Origin: Planoprotostelium fungivorum
Taxonomy: Eukaryota > Evosea > Variosea > Cavosteliida > Cavosteliaceae
Assembly: GCA_003024175.1 (NCBI GenBank)
Contig: MDYQ01000074.1
Span: 1-64,000 of the forward strand
Reading direction: 5' to 3'
DNA: 64,000 nt
Made by a program: the position numbers and the translations under genes. The notes below the pieces were generated by a model that did no database searches, was not told the origin of the DNA, and saw nothing but the letters and a program-made list of their open reading frames with translations. This document shows, in pieces, positions 11,132 to 22,616 of the stretch; the stretch's first letter is position 1; each line of letters opens with the position of its first letter.

Positions 11132-14100
11132 ATGAGAGGCGGTTTCTTCCTCGTCTTGTGTATCCTCTCCGTCCACGCCTGTCTGGACACTTCTGGGTAT
11201 CAGAAATGGTCAGCGGGTGAGAGACATCGACGTCGACGATCACAGTCTCATTATCTCTTCAGTATTTCCGAATCTGGCTGCACAATCGGCCGTGAACATC
11301 CAGCCTGGACAGAACATCGTGTTGGATCAGGTACCATCTGTATGTAATCTTAGGAGTAATCACCATTGGAGGTACTCTCGTTCTTCCCGACAAAGCCCAA
11401 GAGCTCCAGACGACTGGAATCGTCATCTCTGCTAATGGAAACCTCATAGCCGGTTCGGCTGATTGTCCAATCACACAGAAGGTGATCCGATTGACAATCC
11501 AAAAGTACCGATGGAGGTCCAGGTCGTCATCACTCTCTGTGGAGCACCTCCTAACCCAAGAAATTTGACCACATTGGGATCGGAGACTGACTCGTGGGCT
11601 GGAGTCATCAAGTACGGATCGAAAGGGCTGATCGTCAAGGTCGGAGGTTCCATCCAGTTGTTCGGCTGGAAGAGCGGCCCCACTTGGACGAAACTGTCTT
11701 CCACCGCGCATGCTGGCGACCGAGTGCTGCACCTCCAAGATGCCGTCTCGTGGAGAGCTGGAGATCAGATCACCATCGCCTCTTCAGATTACAGCGAGGT
11801 CAACATATTCTCTTCCCCTTCTTTCTCATCTGATTCACCCATTCAAATCACATCCCGCATCCCACTCTTCTCAAATCAATCACTGACATCACCCAGTATT
11901 TCAGCGTCTATAACAAAGATCAGAACGGAGTGCGCTACCAGAGCCACATGACAGGCCAGGGTGGCGACTTCCCCGATCAGAGTGAATACGCAACGGTGGC
12001 CTCAGTGTCCGACGGAGGTAAGACGGTCACTCTCTCTTCTCCCCTCCGCTACCTCCACTGGGGCGTATGGCCTGAGACGGTCGAAGTGGGGTGAAGTCCA
12101 TCTACAACGAGCCAGACTCATTCGTACAGCCTCTTGACCAGGAACATCGTCGTCAGGGGTGACGCCGCCTCCGATTCTACCTTCTACGGGGGTCACTTTC
12201 TCACTCGCAGCGCGAACTCGCAGATTTCAGGGGTCGAGTTCACTCGAATGGGTCAGCTGACCGTTCTGGGAAGATATCCCGTGCACTTCCACCTCATCAG
12301 AAACGCCGCCGGTGCCTTCATCATAGACAGCTCCATCCACACGAGCTACCAGCGATGCATCGCCATCCACAGTGAATGTCTCCCTCACTTCCCCCTGTCT
12401 CACCCCTGCAGATTCTGATTACGTCATCGTTCGTAATACCGTATCGTTCAATTCGTACGGTCACTGTCTCTTCTTTGAAGACGGTAGTGAGCAGGGTAAT
12501 GTCTTAGATTCAAACTTGGTCGTGTGGTCCAGACCGATGAACGACACGTACCTCCTCTTACACTCTGACAACCAACCTTCTTCTGTGTGGATCACAAACC
12601 CGAACAACACCTTCACGAACAACGGTAATGTCAACGATGTGAAGACTCTGAAGTGTCTGCAGCTGTTTCGTCCGCCTTCATCGGTTACTGGTGGGTCATG
12701 CCCGAGCGTCCGAAAGGCCTCAGTGCAGAAGAGTTTGCCAAATCGAACGTTTATCCTAGAAAGATGGCCTGTCCACTGTTTGACAACAACATCGCTCACT
12801 CCATATTCGATTTCGGACTCATGATCGACGAGATGTCAACACCGGACGATGTCTTGGTCAGTTCGGGTTGGTTACCACAGCAGGTGAAATATCTATATCA
12901 CACGTGTCGCCGTCGCTGTGTCTCAACATCCTTTCGTCTGATGAACTATATAGCCCACTTATGATTATTATCACGATGGAATCAATCAAGAGATGTCTAG
13001 GTACACGGCCTGGAGGACGAGAAAGGGCGGTATGTGGTCCAGATGTCCCACTTGTTACTGGACCAACAATGTCTACGCTGAGACGGGACAGATGGGAACT
13101 TTCACCCTCAATTCGCAGGTGGTGAAACGTAACGTGAGATGTCAATGACTTTTCCAGGTCATCAGCGACGCGTATTTCCTGGGAAATACGGGAAATCCTG
13201 GGACACCCCTTCCCGGTTGGGATTACACCTTGGCCGATTCTTATCTCACCATCGGTACCCCCTACTACCGCATGCACGGTGGATCCATGCCGTACGATGC
13301 CGTACGTACCGTACGTCTCCCCTTTCTAAATCTCTACGCAGGGAGGTCAGACCGTCGTATTGAATCCAACTTTCGAGAATTTTACGTCTACTCCGTACAC
13401 TGAATCAGGAGGTATGCGTGGCTCAGATGCTTCCGCCTTCCGTCTGCAGCGTAACCAACTCATCGGTGGTAAATTCATCAACAGCGAGCCCGTTCGCGTC
13501 AGAAACCAGACTTTCTTCACGGGAAACCCGGCGAACGAGATGTCAGGTTACACCCTGCTGCACGATGGAGCCGTCGATGGCGTCAACGGAGGTGATCGCA
13601 TTGTAGATGTGTTGGATCTGACGTGAAAGGTGGCTGGGTGGTGGGTGTGAACAACTACTGGAAGAGTAGAAGTGATTGCGTCTACCGTTTCCTCGGTAAC
13701 TGTTACTGGTGTTCTCTCTTCCCCGGTGGTATCACTCAACTCACCATTCGAATCAGCCGCGTGAGATTTTTGGCGGGAAATTTAAAATTTCTGACTAGTG
13801 ACAGAGCGATTCCGTTGTAGATGGTACAGATACCAACAACCCAGTGTGGAAGGCGGGAGGCTACATGGCATTGTACCCCCTTGGCAGAGGAAATTCCGTC
13901 GAAAATGCTTATTTCGGTCGCAGCGATGACGGCTACATCGCAAATATTCCCGCCCAAACTTCGTGGGCCGTTTTATTGATGGACGACAAGGGAAATTCAC
14001 TCTTGAGTCCCACATCACTCAACGTGCAGATCAGCGGAAGGAAGGGAGAATATTTCTTACTCGCCGTGCCTTATCCCAGTGGTACGACCTTCACGGTACG

Positions 14101-15675
14101 TACAGTACGCTCTTACGTCTCACCGACGCTCACAGATGTTCGATCACTACCGTCAAGTGAATCTGCCGAAAGCCTCTTCTCTCTCCGCCCTCACGCCTCA
14201 GAATTATTTCTCCGACGATAAGAACTTGTACTTGTGGGTGACCAACGATCAAGCCAACTCTGGCGTTTCGAGCCAGATGGGCATCTTACAACAAGGAGTC
14301 AGCAGTCCCTCTCCAGACTATTCGAAATATGGAATTCAAATCACGGCAAATTGCCCCGAAACATGCACCCACGGTCCCATTCGGGTGATTCACTCACGGG
14401 ATTTTCATCAGCTTACGCCATCAGGTTCCCAACGACTTCACCCCCGCCGCGTTGACTTCCGATGCGTACCGTGCGGATCTGTTACCGTGTAACGTAAATC
14501 CAGCGGGAAAGGAGGGAGGCAACGGAACCGTCTTCGTTCAAGTTTATCCTAAGAGCTTCCTCGGGACCCCCACCTTAACTTACCAAGCCTATCACAACAG
14601 CGGCCCTTACGCTCTCGTTTCGCTACTGGACGACAGAGGTGTTCGAGTGGCAGAATTCTCGGCGGGCACTACCGGTGCTTCTGACAATATCAAATTGTCT
14701 AGAAACGTGTGGGAGCTGCTCGTGTTGGGAAAATTGTACGTCGACGTGGTGAACCGAGACGGTAGCAACGGACTCAGAGGACAGCTGAGAGCGACGAGCC
14801 CCTCTACAGTTCGTCTGCCCGGTGGAGGCAACGGTATAGACATGTGTCGTCCCACTTACAATTACGCCGGAGTCTACAACTGGACGACATCGACTGAGAG
14901 GGTGTTACAATACGATAACTTTGGATTGTGAGGGGAAACGAGTCATTGGAAGCTGATTCATTCAGGTGGAACTCTTCGTACACGGCAGATCAACCCTGTG
15001 GCTCTCCCGTGTTAGAGCTTCAGATCACACATGGTCTGGCCAGAGTTTACATGTTTATGAATCAGAGGAGAAGGTGGGTTTTGAACACGATTGTATGTAT
15101 ACAAAATACAACGCTGACCAAGTGATAGTTATCTACCTGTCGGTCAGTTCACTGCTTTGGAATTTTATGCAAAGTTTCCGGTCGACATGCAAGCCACATT
15201 GAACGTATCTGCCAACGGTGGTGTGAGTAATTTGTGAGACACCGTCACCTTCAGAGCTGAAGAGACCAGAGTTTCGTGGTGGTTGACAATCGTTACATCT
15301 CTGACTACTTCATCAACTCTTACCAGTGGACCCTAGGTGATTCCATCACTCATCATCTCTCTCTGACACGTAACAGTACGTATCCCCCTGTCTGCCCTGG
15401 GAGTGACCAATCTAACCAATCTAACCAATCTGCGTTTCGGTCAGAATTCTGGCCTCTACAACGTCAACGTCTTGATCGATCAAGTTCGACTGGTGCCCAC
15501 CGCCACCATCCCCACGAGCACTCTGACTGCAGCCGCACCGCAGTACGCACCTTCTCATTGTCAAGCGGCATCTCAGTCGACCACGTCTCCGTTGGAAGGC
15601 AATGTGATCGGTGGTGGAATGAGTCTTGGACCCGTTCTCGTGCTGATGGTCTGGTTGGCTGTACTGCTGGTGTGA
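11132..15675 (+). CDS. Secreted GPI-anchored G8-domain protein, CEMIP/TMEM2/PKHD1L1-like
   Basis: A signal peptide (MRGGFFLVLCILSVHA) leads into a G8 domain (VNIQPGQNIVLDQ, ITIGGTLVLPDKAQE, IVISANGNLIAGS). The GG-type segment reads GWKSGPTWTKLSSTAHAGD, then VSWRAGDQITIASSDYSE. The parallel beta-helix region has the CEMIP/PKHDL1 signature GQLTVLGRYPVHFHLIRN, YQRCIAIHS and GHCLFFEDGSEQGN. Further on is FIGYWWVMPERPKG. A later segment (IKLSRNVWELLVLGKLYVDV, GLRGQLRA) looks CHRD-like. The end, GGGMSLGPVLVLMVWLAVLLV, resembles a GPI-attachment signal. About 20 exons, roughly 1,250 residues. Animal relatives act on hyaluronan; substrate here is unknown. The tail of a neighbouring gene is partly duplicated just downstream. 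Confidence 0.85.
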
Positions 15676-15696
15676 TCTATATAAAAGAAGCCGCGG

Positions 15697-16199
15697 CGCC
15701 TCCGGTGACACTGAGAGAATCATACGGAGGAACTCATCAACTGGACCATCATCCCGTCAACTGCTCCTGCGGCCACTCTTCTGCAACATCTCTCAGTGAA
15801 CTGTAGAATCGATGATGGCCAACGGTCGACTGATCGTTTGGGAAAAGCTAGTGGCGCACGGCGAGATCATGTGAACATGCTCGACTGGTATGGGATCTCA
15901 TCTGATGCAAATCACATCACATCTAGGAAATTATTCTACACTGCAGAGATGCAAAGACAGAGGGTTGCCTCTGTTCCAATAGTGATCAAAAGACCACAGA
16001 GTCGTCTGATCGATCAGCCACTCCCAGTCGACATATGATATTTCATCACACAAGCTGCAGCTTCTTTCAAACATCACTACGCTTCATCGCTGTTTTCTCA
16101 TCGACCACCAACGGTTATCAAAGTCCTGAGAAAGAGTAAGTAAGCGCGTTCTTGAGGCGGCAGACTCTCGAGTTCTGATATCATTCTTCAACTCTCACG
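15697..16199 (+). pseudogene. Decayed partial copy of the membrane-protein gene at 16200-17949
   Basis: From about 15697 the DNA reads PPVTLRESYGGTHQLDHHPV then NCSCG, nearly identical to PPVTLRESYAGTYQLDYLPV then NCSCG at 17431-17507 in the next gene. Similarity fades after about 15840, where ANGRLIVW parallels SNGSLVYN. There is no start, signal peptide or membrane anchor, and the frame closes at 15804-15806. It is best read as the surviving 3' piece of a former tandem duplicate. From about 15900 to 16199 no gene is visible; this part probably holds the promoter of the next gene. Confidence 0.65.
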
Positions 16200-17949
16200 A
16201 TGAGGAATAAGATCATCCTCTTTGCTCTGTTCCTGGCGGCATCGTTGTCACCCAATGCAGAAGACATCTGCACATACAACAACGACTGCTCAGGAGCTCT
16301 CTCTGAGGTAACAGATGGAATTGGACCGTGAATGCTTGCTGACTGTTAGCTCAGGCAGAATGCTGGAATTGTGTGATCCCCCAAAACAACACGACTGCGC
16401 TCTTTCAAGATGTTCATCAGTATGTCAACTTTACTCTCAACAACTCCCCCATCTTCGTGCGGAACTGGTGAGCAGAGATCTGCTACCTCTCTCTGATGTC
16501 GTCCAGCCTCAACTTTACTTTGCATCCCGGCTACCCTAACGCGTCTCTCTTTATAGAGGACAGCACTGTCACTTTGCTGGGGTCTGTCAATCTGGAAGAG
16601 TTGTCTGTCTCGTCTCGATCTCAGCTCACGACACGATCCAAATCACCTCGAACCTTCCACGATGGTGCCACTCTTTACCTCTCGTTCCACAGTGCCTTCA
16701 GCTCCCCTGTCACCAGATTCAACGGAAGTGTCATCACGGATGATTCTCTTTCGTGGACGGGAGACCTCTTCTTTTCGGGGGAGATCATCTTCCTCTCCCG
16801 CAGCTCAAACACAATCTATGGACCAGGACGATGGTACCTGCAAGATGTTCGTCAGACGTACGGTGGACCTTACCTATACAACTGGCCCGGTCAAATACGA
16901 TTTCATATCGACGTCGTCCTATCCAACATGACCCAAGACAGCGACTACTATCTCACGTTCTGGCGCGCCAACATCACTGGATCATCTCTGAACATCGCGG
17001 AATGTCTCAACTGCTCCTTCATCAATTCCACCATCTCGGGCGACGTGAGCCCACAGGTCGCGAGTGACCATCCAGCTTCTTTCAGAGGATCGACCATCAC
17101 ATTGGGGGGACACGTGCATTTTCCCTACGGCCTTGTCTTACGAAATTCCACCGTCTTCTCCCTCAACGGCTCGATCGCAACAGGAAGAATCCTAGACACT
17201 CTCAATACGACTCTGTGAGGCCACGCATCTTGGAACGTCTCAGGCTACATCATCTACGACACCTTCTTCCCCGACGAACAGACCCTCTACAACACGACGA
17301 GCTACGGGAGTATCTACCTGAAGACTTCTCATGGAGAGCAATTGCACCTGCGCGAACAGTGGCGGATCTCATCTGGGTACAACCGCGCCTCTACGTGACC
17401 AGCCTCGTGATGGACCAATCAATCGACACGCCTCCAGTGACACTGAGAGAATCATACGCAGGAACTTATCAACTGGACTATCTTCCTGTCAACTGCTCGT
17501 GCGGCCGCTTTGTCCTCTTCTGCACCATCTTCTCCTCCAACGGTAGCCTCGTCTACAACCGCACGGCTGATCTTCCTCCGACCATTTCGCTCGAGAGTGC
17601 CGAGTTCACCCTCTACACGACTGGTGCATGTCTCAAAGATGATGATTATCATTCGAATCGCGAGGTGGTGGCCGCTGCCTTCGGTCGAACTGTATTGACT
17701 CGGCTGGACACTCGCCCGGACGACAGAAAACCATCTTTCAGCCCTCTGGGGTGGATCATACCCGTCAGCGTCGTCGGTGGTCTCTTTGTCATCATCGCTG
17801 CCTTCGTATTGGTCAGGTGGCTGAGGAAGAGGAGGACCACAACTACCTTGAGATCCACTGAAGAAGATGAACACGGGGGAAGTGATTCGCATCGAACTCA
17901 TGACTTTGACAACTCTCTAGACAGAAAGAGAGGAATAAAGCTCAAGTGA
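16200..17949 (+). CDS. Type I membrane glycoprotein, family unknown
   Basis: A signal peptide (MRNKIILFALFLAASLSPNA) is followed by an ectodomain with many Asn-X-Ser/Thr sites and beta-rich sequence of a repetitive, pectate-lyase-like flavour (SVNLEELSVSSRSQL, STITLGGHVHFPYGL, SLNGSIATGRI). A Cys-containing segment, LPVNCSCGRFVLFC, lies before a single transmembrane helix, GWIIPVSVVGGLFVIIAAFV, and a basic then acidic cytoplasmic tail to TGA 17947-17949. Introns are needed at about 16307-16347, 16469-16507 and near 17214-17242 to skip in-frame stops. The exact splice at the last site is uncertain because two frames look protein-like there. A role in adhesion or sensing at the cell surface is only a guess. 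Confidence 0.7.
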
Positions 17950-18136
17950 AAGACTTTATCCATTGCACTTTACGATGGGAGTGTGAAAGACAGAACAGAT
18001 GGAGGCAATGACAACAAGATATCGTTCGATTCTTCTTCGATTGTCTCGTCATCTGCGTTCAATCGACCGAAAAGCTTTTATGGTGTTTCACCCTCCTTCT
18101 CTTTTATGAACAAACGTTGTCATTTATCTCTCAGTA
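17950..18136. other. Convergent intergenic gap
   Basis: Short space between two converging genes (membrane glycoprotein on plus, WD40 gene on minus). An open plus-strand frame crosses it but is antisense to WD40 exons further right and is not supported. Confidence 0.5.
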
Positions 18137-21100
18137 CTATACAATGGGTGGTAATTTCGACGTCTGAGCCTTGGGTGGAAATAGATTCGGGCTGCTCAAC
18201 TGATGAAACTGTCGCCTCTTCAAATTCTCATTCAGTATCACCCATCCTCACCTGTGCCTTCTTCATTGGTTTTGCATCGTTCTTCGTGTCTAAGTTGAGA
18301 GTGGCCAAGCTGGCCGTGTGCTGCGACATCGATTTCTTCCTCAGTGAATGTTGTGACGTCACGATGTTCTTCAATACGGTGGCTACGTCGGGTGCACCGA
18401 TGAAAGTTGTAGATTTCGAACGTTCTGCAGCGAAGGAGAAACCAGTTTCATAGATGGGCGAGGCGTTCTCTGTTACAACTGCATCTCCTCCACCTCACCC
18501 ACGAGTCAAAATGATGCAAAGGGACGTAATGGTCATCGATTTGACTTTGAAAGATGATTCTGATGATATGGATGCAGATATCGTGTGGCTCACCGGTCTG
18601 TATGGAATAATTTCCCGAGACGCTTCGATTGAGATCGTACGCGATCGAATTAAGATGATTGCTGTCTGGACTAGTCTGTCCCAACATCCTCTTCGTCGGA
18701 CCATTCCACAGTCGTATCGTATGATCCCACGAGCAAGTCATGAACTGGTTCGTCTCCTATCCTTCTCATCAGCTCACTCTCCTCCGTCACTCTTCTCACT
18801 TCGATCCACACCATGTCGGTAACTACATCCGAGTGGCCTCGATTCTCTTGGATGATGTCTTCGTTGTGTAGATTGTATAGACGGATGACTAAATCGACGC
18901 AAGCTACGAGGGCGTGGCCCATGTTCTTCTCGATGCACATGGATGTGACGCCGGTGGGGCAGCGGATGCATTTGACGCACCTGCCGTCGCCGTTCCACAG
19001 TCGAATGGTGGAATCTTGAGAGGCAGTCATCCACTGTTGTCTTTCCTTGTTCCATTTGATGGAAGTGACTTCGGCGGTGTGTCCTGCATCTGATGAGATG
19101 ATGCGTGCGATGATGATGGTGATCGTGGGTGATCCGTTTCGACGATCACGGTGACTCACCGACCAAGGTCCTCAATTTCTCAAATTTCGTTCCAAAACTC
19201 CAAATATAGACAGATCCATCCACGGCACAAGTACCGAATTCTGATCGATCTGGGCTGTACGTGACATCGGTGATGTAGTCCAAATGAGCGTCTTGAATGA
19301 CTTTCTTCGCGTGATTGTTATCTCGATTGAGGTCCCAGATGATGATGTTTGCATCCCACGATACGGAGATGAGGAAATGACCGTCGGGTCGTCTGGCGGG
19401 AGATTTAAAATTTGAAATTGTAATTAAGCGAATCACCGGAAGGCTACGAGACCGGTGATGATGTCGGAGTGTCCGGGTAGTACGTATTTGTATCCCAATC
19501 CCGTTATCTTTTCCAAGAAATTCTGTCCCAATTTCTGCACTTGGGCGGCGGTGGACTTTGACAATTTCTCGTTCTCTGGTAGAGTGAGATCAATGGACGT
19601 TTCACTCGATCGAGTATCGATGTCATTCCGTGGAAGTGGAGCGAAGGTCCACAGACCTAGCAACGTCATCAGCTCGACCTCACCATCACATCACGATCAT
19701 CATCTCACGTATGAGTTTGTCGGATGAGCCGGAGATGAGCATGTCTAACGTGTCGTAATATTCGAGACATAAGACGGAGTCCGTGTGTCCTCTATATCTC
19801 TCCTGGCTGCTCTTGTGAGTTGTCTTCTACAGAAGCTTCTCACGCTTGGATGTCCGTCTCATTCAATAGTTCCCACTTGTGGATGGTTCTATCTGCTCCA
19901 CCGCTGAATATCTGAGGCCCGAATCGATTCGATGCTGATGACGTCATCCATCATCACGATGTGCGATGATCGACTCACAGTACGTCAATGCCTCGACTAC
20001 ACTGTCTGAACCTTTGATCGTGCATACGGCAGAGAAGGGATTGTGACGCCAGACGATGAGTCCACGATTGTTCGTGCTGGTTCCAACGATCTCACCCGTG
20101 TTTGGAATGAACAAGATGGAAGAGATAACGCACTGTTGTTTTGGAATTACCCCCGGTACAAATTCAGTGATCTGAAAAGTTCAATTTGCTTCTCGGTGTT
20201 TCGTTTGAAAAGGGAAGAGGAGGAAGATGAAGCTCTTACGTTGATTCCAGTCAGAGGATCGAATATCTGTGGAGCAGCTGAGCTCGCACCCACCCAGATC
20301 GTCTTCGTGATGGGATTATAACAGATTCCAGAGATCGGATCTCTATATCGAATCAAAACGGTGAAAAGTGAGATATTTCACACTCACACGAAACCTCCGA
20401 TTTCAAAGACTACTGTACCGTCCCAATTCCATATCTTAACCTTCTTATCAAAACCACCCGTGATAAATCTTTCCACGTAAATCACGAGAGACAAAATTCG
20501 AGTTTGTCCTCACCGGTTGTTATCTTCATCAGCAGTCATCACGGAGACGGCAGCTTTATGAGCGTTAGAGATCTTAAGGGTCCTCCTTCCGTTGCTGCTG
20601 TCGAAGATGCTGATGCTTCGATCGAAGCTGGAAAGATTTAAATTTTGAATTTCATCACCCCAGCTCACCTTCCAGTGACGATCCTGATGCAAATTAGAAA
20701 TTTGGAAAATGAGATGACGCCCACCTGTTGTCGTGATACAACATGCATCGGACGAACTCTCCACTCATGCGAACGATGGTGACCACCTCTAAGAGTTCAC
20801 TGCCTGAATCTCCTCCCCACGAATCTGTCTTTTTCGACATCTCTGATTGATCGTCACTTGATGATGATGATCGTCACATACCGAGACGGTTTTTTGTGAG
20901 GCGATAGAGATAGACACTCTCTTTAAAACCTGCAGCAAGATGGTGTCTCTTCTTATCCCACACGAGACAACTGCACGGCACGTTCAACTTCTTCTCCCAC
21001 GACGTCTTATACATCGAACTCCATGCTACGATGGTTCCATCCAAAGAGGAGGAAAAGAAGGCGATATTGTTGATACCACTAACGAGCATGCTAAGTGATA

Positions 21101-21349
21101 TAAATAACACATAGACCTCACCAGTGAACAAGGTCGGTAACTGTGGCATCATGTTTGACCAACGTCTTTTCACAACGAAATTTCTCCATGTCCCACACCT
21201 GTTCACTATCAGTGACGAGAGACGCTTCGTGATATGACCTTGATGTTGTGATCTTCCGATCCTGTAATCAGTCGCTGGGACATAACGTTAAACGTGACGC
21301 ACGTGATCTGACCATTGTGTGCCTCGACGATGGTTTGACGAACTTCCAT
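18137..21349 (-). CDS. Multi-exon WD40-repeat protein
   Basis: Reads from ATG 21349 (MEVRQTIVEAHNGQITCVTF) through some 15 exons to a TAG at 18137-18139. WD units are clear throughout: RLITGSEDHNIKVWDMEKF, FFSSSLDGTIVAWSSM, FDRSISIFDSSNGRR, ITGGFDKKVKIWNWDG, TNNRGLIVWRHNPF, LISGSSDKLIRLW, LISVSWDANIIIWDL, FGTCAVDGSVYIWSF, WMTASQDSTIRLWNG and FMTCSWDHTIRLWNG. About ten or more blades imply two propellers, so it is a scaffold of unknown pathway. The C-terminal tail (FIGAPDVATVLKNIVTS, LRKKSMSQHTASLA) is not WD and was not recognised. Exons placed by frame include 21198-21122, 21090-20882 and 20842-20725, plus a 15-nt microexon at 20683-20669. The terminal three exons are least certain. Confidence 0.83.
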
Positions 21350-21541
21350 CGTCTCAGCGTGTGATGAAGCTGAAAGCCAAGAATAGTTTTAATCGTGGAA
21401 TGATCTGCGATCTGCGAATTTTCCACGGACAACAAGCCACTCGCATGCAACATCACTTCTATAGACAGTGGAATGCAATCACACGAACCAATATAGAGGT
21501 TTGTTTGGATACGTTTGAGGAAGGTGCGTCATCTACAATTT

Positions 21542-22330
21542 TTATCCCTCTTGTGTCATGCTTTGCAGCGTGATTCGCATGTCTGTCAATGCGTTCTTGT
21601 ATTGCTTCCATCGAACAACGAGGGAGTCCAATCGATGTGTCATGCTCTCCTGCATCATTCATTATCGGTGGCATTCAATAGACCATTGAAATGAGATCGA
21701 GTCTGTCGTTCACTCACCAATTGAGGTCTGGCGTCTTGCAGTTGAAGGGAGTGATCGATGGCAGAGAGGCTACGATCGAGATAATTGATATCAGCTGCCA
21801 TAGCCAACAACATGTCGTGGAGTGGTTTCTGTGCAGAGGGATCGATAAGAACGTAATCGCCAGAGAAAGGTTGTTGGATATGGGATGCAATGTTATGGAT
21901 CTTGGATTCCGACAAGGCCATCTGTATAGATTGAGGAGGAGGAGGAGGAAAAGACAAAGATGCATCACCTCTCGAATTAACTGAGAAGACACTTCTTGTT
22001 TCTCCTCTAACTTGGCATCAGATCGCAGACATGATTCGAATGTGATGTCTCACTCAAGACGGCAAAATCGAGAAGGTGTTGGTGATCTTGATAGAGTCGT
22101 CTCTGTGCCAACTCGACTTCTGCATCCTCTATCTTCCTTTGTAACTGCGATATGGAAGATTCGAGCTCGGTCAGAGCCATCGAGGGTGTTTTTCCCTGGA
22201 CTCAGTGTTAATAAACATCACATAGACGCAAACATACGAGAGATGTCTGTCTATCCACGTCGAAGCCACAGAACATGGCTTCGGTGCGGAACATCTTCCA
22301 TGTTTGAGAAAAGCTTTGATCTCCTTCCAT
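21542..22330 (-). CDS. Small coiled-coil protein, unidentified
   Basis: From ATG 22330: MEGDQSFSQTWKMFRTEAMF, then an intron and SMALTELESSISQLQRKIED, VELAQRRLYQDHQHLLDFAV, and further exons KEKQEVSSQLIREMALSES, IQQPFSGDYVLIDPSAQKP, INYLDRSLSAIDHSLQLQD and MTHRLDSLVVRWKQYKNAL. It ends SMTQEG with TAA at 21542-21544. Around 205 residues, mostly helical. The pattern is reminiscent of small nucleoporin (Nup62/54) or tether coiled-coils, but no diagnostic motif was found. It lies 192 bp upstream of the WD40 gene on the same strand. Confidence 0.6.
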
Positions 22331-22616
22331 AAAGATGTAATGTTCGGGCTCGATGATTGTGATACGCGGTTCAAGTTGCAAAAAAGGCGGGATAATTGAA
22401 GGACAACAGATCGCATCGTGTCACTCTTCGATCACGATAGTGCCGTTCACTTTCATATATGTATCGTGTTTATGGGTAGATTCCAGAGCATCAGCCTTGT
22501 TTGAGCGATGGTGTTGCTGAGTGCTGAGTCAGAGCTGGAAGTCAAAAAAAGGCACAAACGATTGAGACTTGAACGTTTTCCTTCTTGTGAGGGGGAGAAG
22601 CAGCCATAGGGATCCG

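Noticed and set aside
17983-18453. 156-codon plus-strand open frame
   Set aside because: Antisense to the last exons of the WD40 gene, whose minus-strand reading (FIGAPDVATVLKN) joins cleanly by splicing.
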